DNA from: Paragordius varius
Taxonomy: Eukaryota > Nematomorpha
Length of the DNA stretch: 64,000 bases
Assembly: GCA_964247055.1 (NCBI GenBank)
Contig: OZ176050.1
Coordinates: forward strand, 3,472,001 to 3,536,000
Direction: 5' to 3'
The notes under the pieces: model-generated
The model's database searches: none
What the model saw: the letters and a program-made list of their open reading frames with translations, nothing else
What the model was told of the DNA's origin: nothing
Position numbers and translations under genes: made by a program
Shown: one piece after another, positions 45,001-54,071 of the stretch
How positions within the stretch are numbered: position 1 is the first letter of the stretch
How the letters are laid out: each line of letters opens with the position of its first letter

Positions 45001-45886
45001 GCAACCTATGAATTAAATAAAAAATGGATAGAAATCTAAAGTTTCAAGCTTTTTGTTATAAATGTAATAACAATATTATACTCATTAAAACTTTGCAGAA
45101 ATTATAGGGTGTCTTAAACGGTATTATTTAGAAAAATTAAAATTTACTCGTGTCAAAATTATAAATACACAGTAATTTGCTTACCTGTCCAGGAGATAGT
45201 ATTTTGATAGAATAATGCGCACCACACCTAAAATATTTAGAATGATTGTGGAAAAACTTTTTGATTTTTAAAAAGAGTGGTTAAAAATTTATATAAATAG
45301 TTACCCATAAAAGATATTTATATTTGTCATGAAACATGGATTGGCGATATTTATAATATTATGGTGACAAGAAAGTATTAGCAATAAATATTGAGATCGA
45401 AGGAATAGAGACAATATTTTTAAAGAAATTTAAAGATTGGAATATAAAAAATATTTAGAACGCAAGTTTTTGGATTTTCTTCCCATTTATTTTGATGATT
45501 TCAAAGTACAGCAAAGGCTTTTCTAGTTCCAACACTTTTTAAGTCGTAAAAAGAAATGAAACTAACATTTCATAAAAAAGATATATAATAAAAATGTTAA
45601 TATAATATTTCTTGTCTTGAAATGTATATTATATGCAGGCAGCAATTTTATATATATGTGGTTGTGTATAAAAAAACGTGGTAAAGAAAAATATATTGTA
45701 GTAGAAAATCTTTGTCACACAGAGTGAGTGTAAGCATCTTTTTATTTCATGGCAGTATTAAAGAAGCAGTAAGACCTTGTGTTACAACATTTATTTTAGT
45801 ATTTTTACTGAATAACATATACGACAACTATTTCGTGTTTATATATAAAATTGCATACCAATTTGAATTTTGACATTTCGCCTTTC
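26084..45886 (-). CDS. Multi-module ZP-N domain extracellular protein (at least 6 tandem ZP-N modules; 5' end not found)
   Basis: Exons from 5' to 3' on the minus strand: 45886-45859 and 45227-45185 (tentative), 44272-44097, 39694-39344, 38989-38926, 38862-38690, 38602-38511, 38480-38423, 38256-38238, 38166-37883, 37170-36376, 36300-36136, 34110-33834, 32438-32242, 32174-32073, 32038-32008, 31939-31746, 26242-26084. All junctions are GT/AG and phase-consistent; from 44,272 they give 1,044 codons plus TAA. Six modules A-F each have the four ZP-N cysteines: C1 before a V-V-F strand, C2 after an F-G hairpin, C3 in a P-x-x-C block, C4 ending the second half. First-half exons are mostly phase 1-0 and second-half exons start at phase 0. 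Known role of the fold: polymerisation or binding in extracellular coats such as egg envelopes and cuticle. No ZP-C domain, transmembrane segment or signal peptide was found; a 5' exon must be missing. Confidence 0.85.
26580..26854. mobile_element. hAT-type MITE, about 275 bp
   Basis: The termini AGGGGGTGACCAACA and TGTTGGCCACCCTG form imperfect inverted repeats like those of the element at 14,283. Flanks TAGTAAAA and TTGTAAAA are a slightly diverged 8-bp target duplication. It lies between the ZP-N last exon and the foldback element, inside the intron. Confidence 0.75.
27200..31699. mobile_element. Complete palindromic foldback element, 4,500 bp, TA target duplication
   Basis: The left arm 27,200-29,413 and the right arm 29,560-31,699 are reverse complements, separated by a spacer of about 146 bp. 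Both ends read CAGTATGCATTTTAATGTATG inward and are flanked by TA (27,198-27,199 and 31,700-31,701). A CAGT terminus next to a TA duplication is typical of Tc1/mariner transposons, so this looks like a non-autonomous foldback derivative. Each arm has an outer unique part with conserved blocks, an array of units of about 115-125 bp, and an inner unique part reaching the spacer. No transposase frame is present. It sits in the last intron of the ZP-N gene. Half of a second copy is at 1-1,689. Confidence 0.93.
31746..31939 (-). CDS. ZP-N module F, first half
   Basis: Acceptor taatattag, donor agg|gtagaa as in module B. Reads RHFCSDDSMNVVLMTTSKQE, FFDGKIIAGNYDKNC and ITLNIPLHECGTKR. The foldback element begins only 46 bases beyond the donor, inside the intron. 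Confidence 0.9.
32008..32038 (-). CDS. ZP-N gene, linker exon between modules E and F
   Basis: 31 bases, acceptor cattttag, donor a|gtaata, phase 0 in and 1 out, reading KVTKTFENNQ. It supplies the phase that module F needs. Confidence 0.65.
32073..32174 (-). CDS. ZP-N module E, second half
   Basis: Acceptor atatcttag, donor aaa|gtttga, phases 0-0, 34 codons. Reads VLNDSLIQFSNILHLNFPKQ and QRIECDYVIPK, with C4. This is the smallest second-half exon, with no linker. Confidence 0.82.
32242..32438 (-). CDS. ZP-N module E, first half
   Basis: Acceptor ttgttttag, donor aaa|gttaat. Reads AKLSCLKNEMEVTLKYLSV, VGSSNSC, LYLPIPLNQCDTHEK. C1-C3 are present. Phase 1 in, 0 out. Confidence 0.88.
33400..33570 (-). 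repeat. tRNA-derived SINE, copy 1 (diverged)
   Basis: The minus strand contains GAGTTCAAATCCCGAAAC, resembling a polymerase III B box, then CAGTCAGCCCTGGACAGGCG. The second block recurs in the copy at 43,255. It lies in a ZP-N gene intron. Confidence 0.7.
33834..34110 (-). CDS. ZP-N module D, second half plus furin-type site
   Basis: Acceptor ataaatag, donor ccag|gtaaat, phase 0 in and 1 out. Reads IKDGTYILDFEIEYYTFLDL and GRTIHTAKC (C4), then a His/Asn/Tyr-rich linker with YRYRQKRQIE, a dibasic furin-type motif (R-Q-K-R). The preceding intron contains repeat arm 34,251-36,025. Confidence 0.85.
34224..34245. other. Perfect short hairpin next to the repeat arm
   Basis: CTGTTCAC, loop ACCACA, GTGAACAG: an 8-bp perfect stem six bases before the terminus of the repeat arm at 34,251. 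Function unknown. Confidence 0.4.
34251..36025 (-). repeat. Subrepeat element, inverted arm 1 (units of about 310 bp)
   Basis: 1.8 kb that is the reverse complement, with divergence, of 40,078-41,898. The outer terminus is CTATATATTTATAAA. Next come CCGGAAAACCGG, CGAACATAGTCGGCTCGC and TTTACCCGCTCC blocks, then several units of about 310 bp marked by GGTAGGGAGCTACCCG and ATGGCGCATTTTT-like motifs. No open reading frame of note. It fills the intron between the two halves of ZP-N module D. Confidence 0.85.
35970..35990. repeat. Poly(C) run of 21 bases
   Basis: 21 consecutive C, extreme for this AT-rich DNA. The inverted copy at about 40,130 has a short GGGGGG run and interspersed bases at the corresponding place, so the run expanded in this arm. 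Confidence 0.95.
36136..36300 (-). CDS. ZP-N module D, first half
   Basis: Acceptor atatatag, donor aaa|gtatta, phases 0-0. Reads INVHCSKSTNTMHLKLSFPQ, KFYGKIKDSKNAC and IDIKIPECNIK. C1-C3 are present. Its incoming phase 0 differs from the other first halves, in step with the phase-0 exon before it. Confidence 0.85.
36376..37170 (-). CDS. ZP-N module C, second half plus long charged linker
   Basis: Acceptor ttaccttag, donor tcg|gttatc, 265 codons, phases 0-0. It starts TPKIYRTALYAEYPTKSQHI and VKHNLLCRY (C4). About 230 residues follow of hydrophilic Lys/Glu/Asn-rich linker with no recognised domain, probably an extended spacer. Confidence 0.82.
37480..37770. mobile_element. Probable short MITE with GGTACCTGAG-type inverted ends
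   Basis: The left part has CGTTCGGTACCTGAG and the right part CTCAGGTACTAAACGGGCC, imperfectly inverted, with TTTTGTAA-type outer sequence on both sides. A solo end with the same core is at 25,640-25,700. It lies in the intron between the two halves of ZP-N module C. Confidence 0.5.
37883..38166 (-). CDS. ZP-N module C, first half
   Basis: Acceptor gcaccacag, donor gaa|gtaata. Reads KLKCNPKHMKVYLSINN, later KRDNPECDFTSK and LTTLNIPLKDCTWEE. C1-C3 are present. A Ser/Thr/Asn-rich loop before C2 makes it about 37 codons longer than module B. Confidence 0.88.
38238..38256 (-). CDS. ZP-N gene, 19-base linker microexon
   Basis: GACTACATTCCAGCTCAAC between acceptor aatttttag and donor gtaagt, phase 0 in and 1 out (DYIPAQ). 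It is needed to connect the preceding linker exon to module C in frame. Confidence 0.6.
38423..38480 (-). CDS. ZP-N gene, linker exon between modules B and C
   Basis: 58 bases, acceptor tttatatcag, donor tcg|gtatgt, phase 2 in and 0 out, reading KPFKTDALNRTLIQEMIQS. Confidence 0.65.
38511..38602 (-). CDS. ZP-N module B, second half
   Basis: Acceptor ttatcatag, donor gttgta (weak), phase 0 in and 2 out. Reads NQYFFSNELFIKPKSFEHAN and KQKILCK, with C4. The spacing matches the Y-x-N-x-L strand of ZP-N domains. Confidence 0.78.
38690..38862 (-). CDS. ZP-N module B, first half
   Basis: Acceptor ttaatttag, donor caa|gtagaa. Reads VNVECGSLGVKVHVKFNEKF, SGTIFTKDQGSDPNC, LNIPINSCGTSQ: the clearest ZP-N signature in the gene. 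Confidence 0.92.
38926..38989 (-). CDS. ZP-N gene, linker exon between modules A and B
   Basis: 64 bases, acceptor aaattttag, donor a|gtaaaa, phase 0 in and 1 out, reading VKKLDDVTKQPSKKLSFSNS. It joins in frame to module B. A family-1 MITE sits in the intron just upstream. Confidence 0.75.
39002..39269. mobile_element. MITE family 1, copy 3
   Basis: Starts TATACCATTTACGATC and ends GAATGGTGTA. The interior shares TCACCCTAAAAATAAATTAT, TTTTTTCAGCATTATTTTAA and GAATTTGAATTGTTCGAGGG with the other copies. It is intronic in the ZP-N gene. Confidence 0.88.
39344..39694 (-). CDS. ZP-N module A, second half plus Thr-rich linker
   Basis: Acceptor tatattttag, donor gag|gtattt, phases 0-0, 117 codons. 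It reads VRNLYINQLNLTYGTGDIEN and then KTYEC, with C4. A Ser/Thr/Lys-rich linker (TKFVTTTSPTNTKRVITS) follows. The intron before it is 4.4 kb and holds one inverted repeat arm and a SINE. Confidence 0.85.
40078..41898 (+). repeat. Subrepeat element, inverted arm 2
   Basis: Mirror of 34,251-36,025 and in the same orientation as the copies at 52,360 and 59,560. Units of about 310 bp carry GCGGGTAGCTCCTTAC, AATCATGATTGATTCC and ATGGCGCATTTTT-like blocks. The right end reads GGGGGAGCGGGTAAAAAGAG, CCGACTATGTTCGG, then a diverged CCGGAAACAGATCAC block, and stops at AATATATAG. It lies in the 4.4-kb intron between the halves of ZP-N module A. Confidence 0.85.
42940..43180. other. GC-rich patch of unknown origin
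   Basis: It contains GTTGCGCCGTGCAGG, GATGGCGCCTTTTAACCC and CCGGCGCCCCTTTAACTATG blocks in otherwise AT-rich intron DNA. No open frame, no clear inverted ends, no second copy seen. Probably part of an old insertion. Confidence 0.3.
43255..43400 (+). repeat. tRNA(Lys)-derived SINE, copy 2
   Basis: The head GGTAGAGTATGTAAAGC, CGGACTCTTAAACTG, GTTTGAACCCC follows the tRNA-Lys(CUU) pattern (A-box part, anticodon loop CTCTTAA, B box). A non-tRNA block with CACTGTCAGCCCTGGGCAGG follows, shared with the copy at 33,400-33,570. Too diverged for a functional tRNA. Confidence 0.75.
44097..44272 (-). CDS. ZP-N module A, first half
   Basis: Reads IGFECQKQRIDVSVTFRNLY, then VAVGECFF and VPFDSCSTQT, with donor aca|gtaaaa. 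Cysteines C1-C3 of a ZP-N fold are present with correct spacing. Phase 1 in, 0 out. Confidence 0.88.
45185..45227 (-). CDS. ZP-N gene, tentative linker exon before module A
   Basis: 43 bases between acceptor aatattttag and donor g|gtaagc, phase 0 in and 1 out, reading VWCALFYQNTISWT. The outgoing phase fits the module A exon. The same 0-to-1 pattern is seen in the linker exons at 38,989, 38,256 and 32,038. Confidence 0.5.
45859..45886 (-). CDS. ZP-N gene, tentative linker microexon
   Basis: 28 bases between acceptor tattttag and donor gtatgc, phase 2 in and 0 out, reading KGEMSKFKL. The phase pattern copies that of the linker exon at 38,480-38,423. Very short, so uncertain. Confidence 0.35.
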
Positions 45887-46373
45887 CTAAAATATGTATG
45901 GTAATGACTGTGAAGCAGTCACCGTTTTTACGACCATCATTGTTAATTATTTTTAAATTATTATAATATTTAAACATTTTTATTCATAGGGAGTGAGTTT
46001 TTAAAAATAAATTTTCCCATATTTATAATAATTTATTATTGTTAAAACTTTTTATCAATATAGAAAATCGGGTTTTATAATTTGGACTGTTTCACTCGAT
46101 GACAGAGGTGAATGTCTTTTTTAATTAGTATAAGCCTTATATTAATATTTTTTAACATATATGTGGTTATTTCCATTAAAAGTATGATATTTAAATTAAT
46201 TTAATAAATTTAATAATTTTAGTCATCATATAGGTATTTATAGATAAATATACGGGGAAATGAATAACAAGTAATTCTATATCATATGCCAGCATAAAAA
46301 GTGAAATTTTCATTTTTGTAAAAAGGGAAGCAATAATATTTTTATAGTAATGCATCAAATTAATGTTTTTCTC

Positions 46374-46588
46374 ACTCACTCAAATAAATCAAATTGATGA
46401 AAACTATAAAAATATTAATTTTCTTTTTTATATATGAACTTGTAAATATCATATTACGTGTTTTTATTACATATTTAAATTTATTGTTCCCAAATATACC
46501 TCCTATGACTATACACATTGAAATATTAATTTGTCGTTTTGAATGCGAAAATTTGATTCCAGCGCTTATCCAAGAATCAATTTCTTTC
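46374..46588 (-). pseudogene. Possible further ZP-N first-half exon, degenerate
   Basis: The minus strand reads IDSWISAGIKFSHSKRQINI then MCIVIGGIFGN, resembling the start of module A (ESSIGFECQKQRIDVS), with the usual phase-1 entry after gaaag. The expected C1 is Ser. A possible continuation at about 46,120-46,070 reads SPLSSSETVQ, where C3 would also be Ser. It is either a decayed module or a chance similarity. Confidence 0.25.
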
Positions 46589-46639
46589 AATCTTATGAAT
46601 CATTTGCAACTAATAAATTTATGTAAAAATTAATTGTCA

Positions 46640-49600
46640 CAAAATTTGAAAACTTATTTCAACATAGACTTCAAAGAGTAAGATCTTTATCCAGACAACT
46701 GATGAAAACTAAGTACACTTCAAATAATTTAGGATTGTGACTTATCGCTAATAATAAAAATAGTATTCAGAATTCAATGAAATGAGCGTTTCATTTATTA
46801 CTATGATAAAATAAAGAACAAAGGGTGAGGTTTTATAAAATTTATGTAATTAGTCAAAATGGAATTATGGATCTAATATGAACAATAACTTTAAATATGC
46901 AAGATAATATAAAAATATTAAATAAATATATTATTTTCATTACTAAGGGTCTAATACATCTGGATCACACCTCCAGTACTGACTTTACTATGACCAATTT
47001 TTTTTTTTGTCATTGGTAAAATAGATATGAGCATCGGCGTTTGAATTGACATTAATTTTAGTTGATAATTATTGTTATGATAAAATTTTTTATTTTACCA
47101 ATTTGCCCAATTAGGGGCTTTACATCTTGATGTAGCACATCGTTCGCTAAACAATAAAATCGAGCTGATACTTTTTATTATACGTTTAATCAGTATTTGG
47201 TGCCTTGTGTCAAACCATCCGTCAAAATAGAATTGATATAGCAATTTTTTTTATAAAATTTAACTTTATAAGCAAATTACATCTATTCAAATATTCTGAT
47301 GCTAGTAAGAAAAATTTACGACATCTCGACTTTGCGTTAGAGCCCAATTAATTAAACGATACAAAACTTTAACATGCAGTATGATTAAGTATACATTGCT
47401 AGAAAGTATTGATTATTGCTAAATTGCATATTCAACAAAGGGCAGTATTATTGGCTTATATAATTTTTTATTATTAATAGTCAATAATAATTCTTTTTTC
47501 TGCATAAGCTATTTGGCAATAATTAATATTCTAGCAATATATACTTACTCATATTGTATTTCATAATCTTCACAAATATCTCCATGAAATATATATTTTT
47601 CTTATAGAAAATTGCATCATGATTCTGATGGTGCTTTTTTGGCTTAATAAGAATCATAAAGCATATCTCATACTATTTCCAAGCATGAGTGAAAGGATAA
47701 AAAAGTGCTTTAAAATATTAAAACTCTTTCACATATGATATCATGACGCTGAATGACCATTAAATTCAATAAAGTACACTTTTGTACCACTATAAAATAG
47801 GCTAGTTTTTTTGATTATCACAGTATCGGAAAATATAAAAAATTATACTGACGAATTATATATTCTTATATAAAATATGCAATTATAATGGGGCTTTCGC
47901 TGGGCTTTACGAATTATATTACATTTTCGAGTGCTTCATATCTAAAAGTCGCATTAGCTTTTGGTACAAGCGAGATGCTTGATCCCAAAAAATATCATTG
48001 AAATATCTCACATTACTATAATAACGAAACATGAGACAGTGCACACAAAAATTATGATGACATATATAATTTCTGATGTATCAGAATTCTAATGTTGCTT
48101 TTTGGGTACAACGATGATTTAATTTCGCTTTTGTGGTAATTGCTTTGTAAAAACAAATTTGCGTACATTATGCGAAAAAATTTTGAACAATGCTTCATTC
48201 TAAAAATATTAAATTATATTATTAACTTTAAATAGAAAATTATATACAATAGACAATTTAATAAGTAGCTTCAGAAGTCGAAAATTTTTGGACAATTAAA
48301 TTGTTATTGCCGTTTCGTGATAAGAAATGTTGATAAATACTAGATTAATAAAAAATTTAAAAAATAAATATTCTGCCTTAAAATTAAAAAATTTCAAAAT
48401 TTTATTGAACCTTACTTCTATGTATTTTTAAACTTCATCACCTTATAAGGTAGTATTATATCCCAGGATTCTCAATACAAATCTTTTAAAAGGTATTTAC
48501 GATATAAATGGATAAATGGGAAGACCTCATGAAGTGTTTAGCATGGAAACGATAAAAAATAATTAGATTAACCATAAATTTCTATCATCTCAGAATTTAA
48601 ATAAAAATCGCTTTACCTTTATATTCGATTAATTTTTTTACCAAATTATATTGAAACTTGAAGACAAATATTTTCAATCAAAATTTTGAGGTGGTAGAAA
48701 TATGGCATCATCGATTTATACAGAAAAAGTTTTTTTAAAATATTTAAAAGCGTTTTACCGTTTCCGTTATGCACCATGAATACGCTTCAACTAAATATTA
48801 GATATAAAGTTTTAGTAACCATTTTCCTTTTTTGATATCATAATCTAGCATGTATTATAATTTCTAAATGACCTGGCATCGTTTTTTTAAAAAGCCCATT
48901 TAAGGGAATGAAAATTTACGACTTTCGGGACCTTCGTTAAAAATTTATAATATAAATATTGTTTTGCTTTTCAAACATGATGTAATTCAGTGATATTTTT
49001 TGAAATAAAGCCAGCTTTTACCAAAAAAATTTTTATTTGATATGTGAATTACTAAATATGAAGGAATTACCACAAAAATGCAAATATTTTAACAGTAGTA
49101 AGCCCCAAAACCAAGAGCAACATATGGTCCTTATACAAAATTCTATATAGTTTATCAGAATATTTTTATATCCCCCGAATTTAAGCGTTGTGTTTACTAA
49201 ATTTTATCATTTAGACGTAGTTCGAAAGTCCCAAACTGGCCTGTAAATGGGGTAGTTTTCTTAAAATAATTTGTAGAAAATGATTAAAATATTTCTTAAA
49301 ATTTTTTTTATATTCACAAAAGTCTCTGATTAAAAAGCAAACAAACCTTTGTATTTAAAGTGATAATTTTCAGAATCATCGAAATATATAGAAAAGTGTT
49401 TTTATATCTTAAGGCGTTTAAACACCGTTTCCATTATGTCTCAAAGTATGAAGTACACTTCAACAAATTTTTCTATAAATTAAAATTTTTAAGCTTATCT
49501 ATGCTTAAATTGAATTATCATAATTTAAAGCCCTAATCTTTATTTTTACCACTAGCATAGATATTTTCATAGTGTGTCGAATTTGGGGTCAATCAGTTAT

Positions 49601-50800
49601 TTGATTTTCCTAATACGTAGCGACCCCAATTGAATAATAAATTAACTGCACACTAGTTTTGCTCACCGTAATAAATCTAGTGTATCAACAAAAGTTCTCT
49701 GAATTAAGTAAATTTAAAAACGTTTGTCAATTTAAAAAGCTCCTTTTCAACAACGTTAGATAATCTTCCCAAGATACAGCTTGGTATCATATTTATATGG
49801 ATCATTAAATATAAAAAAATGTAGTAAAACCGAATCTCATAAACTAGAGGTCTAATTTAAAAAGATCTAAGATAATTTTTACTTTTATAGTTCATATTTA
49901 AGACCATTATACATATATCCAAACATGCTAATTAAAAAATAGCGGGGACGAGTTAACCATGGGATATAAAAAAAGCTTTTGACCAAATTTTTGATGTACT
50001 GAAAAAGCTACGCTTTCTGTTCATAGTTGTCACGAATTTTTCCACGTTTTTTTTATGGTGGTGCATTTTAAAAATGAAGATCAACCCAAGAATGAATTCA
50101 AAAAATGGGCTCCAAAATATTGCCTAGGTCGGGCTATATTTGAAAGCAAAACTTGTATAAATTTTCCGATAAAGATGGTGGAGCCCTACCCGGCTTAAAG
50201 GGGTGTAACTAAAGCTTTTGATTAAATATTTCAAGCCAAACTCTTATTTAATCAATGTGTTTCCCAAAATTTGCTTCAAATCCACGGTATTTTTATATGG
50301 TGACGTATTTTACTTTGATTTGGAACAAAGGGGTAATTTAAATAATGCGCGGGGATTCTAAAATCAATAATGATTTCATATAGTCCCATGGTGGTTAAAA
50401 ATAGCTTTATCAATATTTTTGGGTCAAAAGTGCAGCGGAGGGTGATTTAAAAAAGTAGTAGACTAGGTTCGGGCCATTGGTAATATAAATTTTATTTTTA
50501 TTACTGAATAATTTATAAAGGTGGCTAGAAATAATTTCCGGATGGTTAAGTAAATATCCCCAGTTTATATGAGCTTAAACTTTTTAGAAAAAACAGGGGG
50601 CAAATTAGCCATTTTCATTGATTCGTAACAAACGCGCTCCTTAGTTAATTAACGTTAAAAATAATATATGAATATGTTATACTTAAAACGTTAAATTTAG
50701 ATGTATTAGAATTTTAGGATGTAATGGAATTTTATTAATAAACAGTTAATATTATATGGCGTTTAACTTTAAAATGAAAATCATCTTTAAATTTGCTTAT
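46640..50800. other. 4.1 kb without recognised gene
   Basis: AT-rich, stops in every frame, no open frame with family resemblance. The 5' exons and promoter of the ZP-N gene may lie here, but none could be supported. Parts near 49,900-50,500 look distantly related to 57,600-57,830 and 58,420-58,620. Confidence 0.4.
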
Positions 50801-50804
50801 AATC

Positions 50805-51320
50805 TCTAATTTAATAAAATATTCAAGAAATATTTGTATAATATCCTTAATGTTTTTTATATGCTCTATTTGAGCATCATATACCTAACTTTATATATCC
50901 TACAAATATTCAAAACCCAATTATTTCAAATAATCTTCAATTATTATGTTTAAGTGTCACAAAGTTATAAAAAACACGTTGTTATCATCGACCAATGCCT
51001 TTGATGGCGATAGGAATGCACAGGCATACTTTTTTTTAATTAATTCAATTTACTTTTACTTTTAATACTCTTTAACCAATGATCACATAATTGGTAAAAG
51101 TTATTAGAGTCTAAAGTTTTTAACAAAACACAGATCCCAGTGAAAAGTTGTAATTCAAAAATTAATTATTGTAAAATATATATTTAATGAACCAGACCCC
51201 ATATTGGTGTGGATATATCAGACGATATAAAGCAATTTTGGGAAATTTAGTGCTATATATGTATATAATATATTATACGGAATTATTTGGGAAACAAATC
51301 CATTTAGAAACTATCAAAGT
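50805..51320. repeat. Dispersed repeat, left part of a segmental duplication, copy 1
   Basis: Shares long blocks with 58,785-59,410 in the same orientation: ATAATATCCTTAATGTTTT, GAGCATCATATACCTAACTT, TTAAGTGTCACAAAGTTATA and AATGCACAGGC. In both places a subrepeat-type element follows downstream. The MITE at 51,334 is inserted only in this copy. Confidence 0.8.
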
Positions 51321-51333
51321 CCAACAGTATTAG

Positions 51334-51931
51334 GTATATCATTGCACTTCAAGAGTGTCCTTGAACACTTCAAGTACCTTGAACATTTCAAGTTGGTCCT
51401 TGAACATTTCAAGTTAGTTGTTGAACATTACAAGTTGGTCCTAGAACACTTCAAGTTTGTTCTTTATTAACATTTTTGTTTTGTTTTTAACTTTCATCTA
51501 TTTTATTATTTTTAACCTATTTTCTTTATAACACAAACTTTTAAATCAATATCAAATTTTAATCCTTCAGAAACCGTACATCTTTATTACTTTCTTAAAA
51601 AACATTTTTATATTAATAAGATTTTAACATGTAATTAAAAATCTATAAGTTTTCTGGGTTATTTAGTATTTTTTATTAAAAACATTTATAAATTAATAAA
51701 TTGAAATTAAAAAAAAATAGTTTGAAACAAAAAAAGTGGTTTTTGAATAAAAAATTTTATTTTTAAATGAATAAACATAAAAAAGTTAAAATTAACTTAA
51801 AAAACAATAAAATAAAAAAATACAACTAAAAATTATGATTAAATCAAAATTTAAAAATTTTAAGGACCAACTTGAAATGTTAAGGACCAACTTTAAGTGT
51901 TCAAGGACACTCTAGAAGTGCAAATGGTATA
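51334..51931. mobile_element. MITE family 2, about 600 bp
   Basis: The inverted ends are made of repeated CTTGAACATTTCAAGTTGGT-like units: left TTGCACTTCAAGAGTGTCC, right GGACACTCTAGAAGTGCAAA. Flanking TATA-type sequence is as in family 1, whose terminus TACCATTT it nearly shares. The interior is AT-rich with no open frame. Confidence 0.82.
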
Positions 51932-52079
51932 ATTAAATTTTTTATAGAAAATAATAAGGATATACGGTTCTTATGAAAGAAATGGTATTTACCTAAAAGT
52001 TTAGGTTAATAAAAAAAATAGGATAAATGATAGGATAGATGAATATTTTATTACTTCATAAATAAAAGTTAGAATCAAA

Positions 52080-52165
52080 ACAAAATGTTGAGGACCAACT
52101 TGAAGTGTTTTAAACCAACTTTAAATTTTCAAGGACAATCATGAAGCGCAAATTGTATATATTGT
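52080..52165. mobile_element. Solo right end of MITE family 2
   Basis: GGACCAACTTGAAGTGTTTT and CAAGGACAATCATGAAGCGC match the right end of the element at 51,334-51,931 with divergence. The left end is missing. Confidence 0.65.
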
Positions 52166-52359
52166 TTAGGTAAACTGTTAAAAGAAAAAATAATATAAAT
52201 AAATAATACAATTTATGGGCAAATTTAAATGTTTTATACCATTAAATGATGATGAAAGACAATAAAAATCATAATTCTACGCTAAAATTAAATAACATTA
52301 ACTTTATATTTAATATGTCATAAAATAAAAAAATGGTTTTTAATTTTTTAAAAAATTGT

Positions 52360-54071
52360 TGTTTTTGCTTGAAAAAATGGTGTTTTTGCAAGAAAAATGG
52401 TATATCATCGATTCCATATGTTCATATAATTTCTTGAAAATTTGCTTCAAAACTAAATTGTTCTATCGGCGCATATTTCATGGCAAACTTTACTTAGCAA
52501 CCCAATGAATATATGCTAAAACATATTTTTAAGGGGTAATAAATATTTTAGGCCCTTATTGAACTCACATAGTTTCATAGGTTGTTTAAAATTTTGCTCC
52601 AAAGGCATGCTGCATCGATATGGTGATGCAGTTTTATGCGGGTAGCTCCTTAACCAGGGGCGAAACAAAAAAGCGCTCGATTAAAATTTTGGCCTTAATT
52701 CGGGTAATATCTGGAATCATCATTGACTCCATAACTTCGCGGGATTTTTATAAAATTGCCTCAAAACCAAAAGTCATTATATGGTGGCGCATTTTTTGGG
52801 CAAGGGTCTAATTAAGGGGTAATTTGATAAAACCGCACTGCATAAGTTTTGTCTTTTTACGGGTATTTCAAGTACTTATTAAACTCATAACTGATAAGTT
52901 TACTATAATTTGCCTCTAAAGTCACGCTGTATCAATATGGTGGCGCGGTTGTAGGGGGTAGACCAGAAGCCAATATAAAAAAGGCGTTCGATAAAATATA
53001 TTTGCCTTAATAGAGGAATACCTGGAATCATCATTCATTTCATATGTTCTTAATTGTTTTTGGAAAAATGTCAAAACTAAATAATAGTTCAATGATAGCG
53101 CATTTTTTAGGGCGCAAAGTGCCTAAACGGTTAATTTAAAACAACCGCTCGACTTAAATTTTTGCTTTGTTACGGGTAATTTAAGAAATTATTGAACTAA
53201 TATGGCCTGATGAGTTTTATGAAAATTAACTCCTAAAAAACGCAATTTCGATATGGTGGCGCAGTTTTGGGCGGGCAGCTTCTTACCCAAAGGCTGATAC
53301 AAAAAAGCGCTTGATAAAATATTTTGCCATTTTACGGAAAATACCTGGAAATATAATCCATATGCTCTCATTATTTTTGAAAAAATTGCCTAAAAATTAA
53401 AAAATTATTCTATGGTGGCGCATATTTTAGAGCGTGAAGGGCCTAATCAACGGCTAATTTTAAAAAATCGCACGATCTAAATTTTTGTCTTGTTATGAGT
53501 AATATTTTAAGCAGCTATTGTCATATGGCCTGATAGGTTTTCTGAAATTAAGCCCCAAAGGCACGCTATTTCGATATGACGGGGCAGTTTTTAGCTAGAA
53601 TCTTCTTACCCAGCAGCCAATATAAAAAACGCACAACTAAAATTTTTGCCTTTTAACAGGGAATATCTGGAATCCTCATTAGATTTTTACGGTCTCATAC
53701 CATGGGCAAAAAATAGATTCAAAAAATTATTTTTGTTGACTTAATTTTTTTTATATAATGGCATTTTACGGGGGAGCGGGTAAAAAGAGGGCCTAAATTA
53801 AAAAAGCGAGCCGACTATGTTCGGCGCAATCGATAATAATCATATTAATCGAATGGTCCAACACGTTTTCGGGAAAATTGTCTCAAAGACACGATTTTTG
53901 TGGACTTGTGTTTTAAAAAAACCGTTTTTCACACGGGGGAGCCCGAACTGGGGACCTAATTCAAAAAAAGGCGAAGCTATTGTCGAGGCATTTATTAATG
54001 ATTATATTTTTTTGATTATTGGATTTAAATGGGTCTACCGGTTTTCCGGAAACAGTTTTATAAATATATAG
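52360..54071 (+). repeat. Subrepeat element, copy 3
   Basis: Several units of about 310 bp with GCGGGTAGCTCCTTAACC, TGGAATCATCATTGACTCC and ATGGTGGCGCATTTTTT, then the end block GGGGGAGCGGGTAAAAAGAG, CCGACTATGTTCGGCGC, CCGGTTTTCCGGAAACAG and terminus AAATATATAG. Same orientation as 40,078-41,898. No coding capacity. Confidence 0.85.

Noticed and set aside
53203-53230. CTGATGAG in the subrepeat element, resembling a hammerhead core
   Set aside because: No stem II complement, no GAAA in position and no cleavage-site arm; the other units read CTGATAGG.
52360-54071. Helitron interpretation of the subrepeat element
   Set aside because: There is an end hairpin (CCGGTTTTCCGG), but no CTRR 3' end, no 5' TC and no A-T insertion site was seen.
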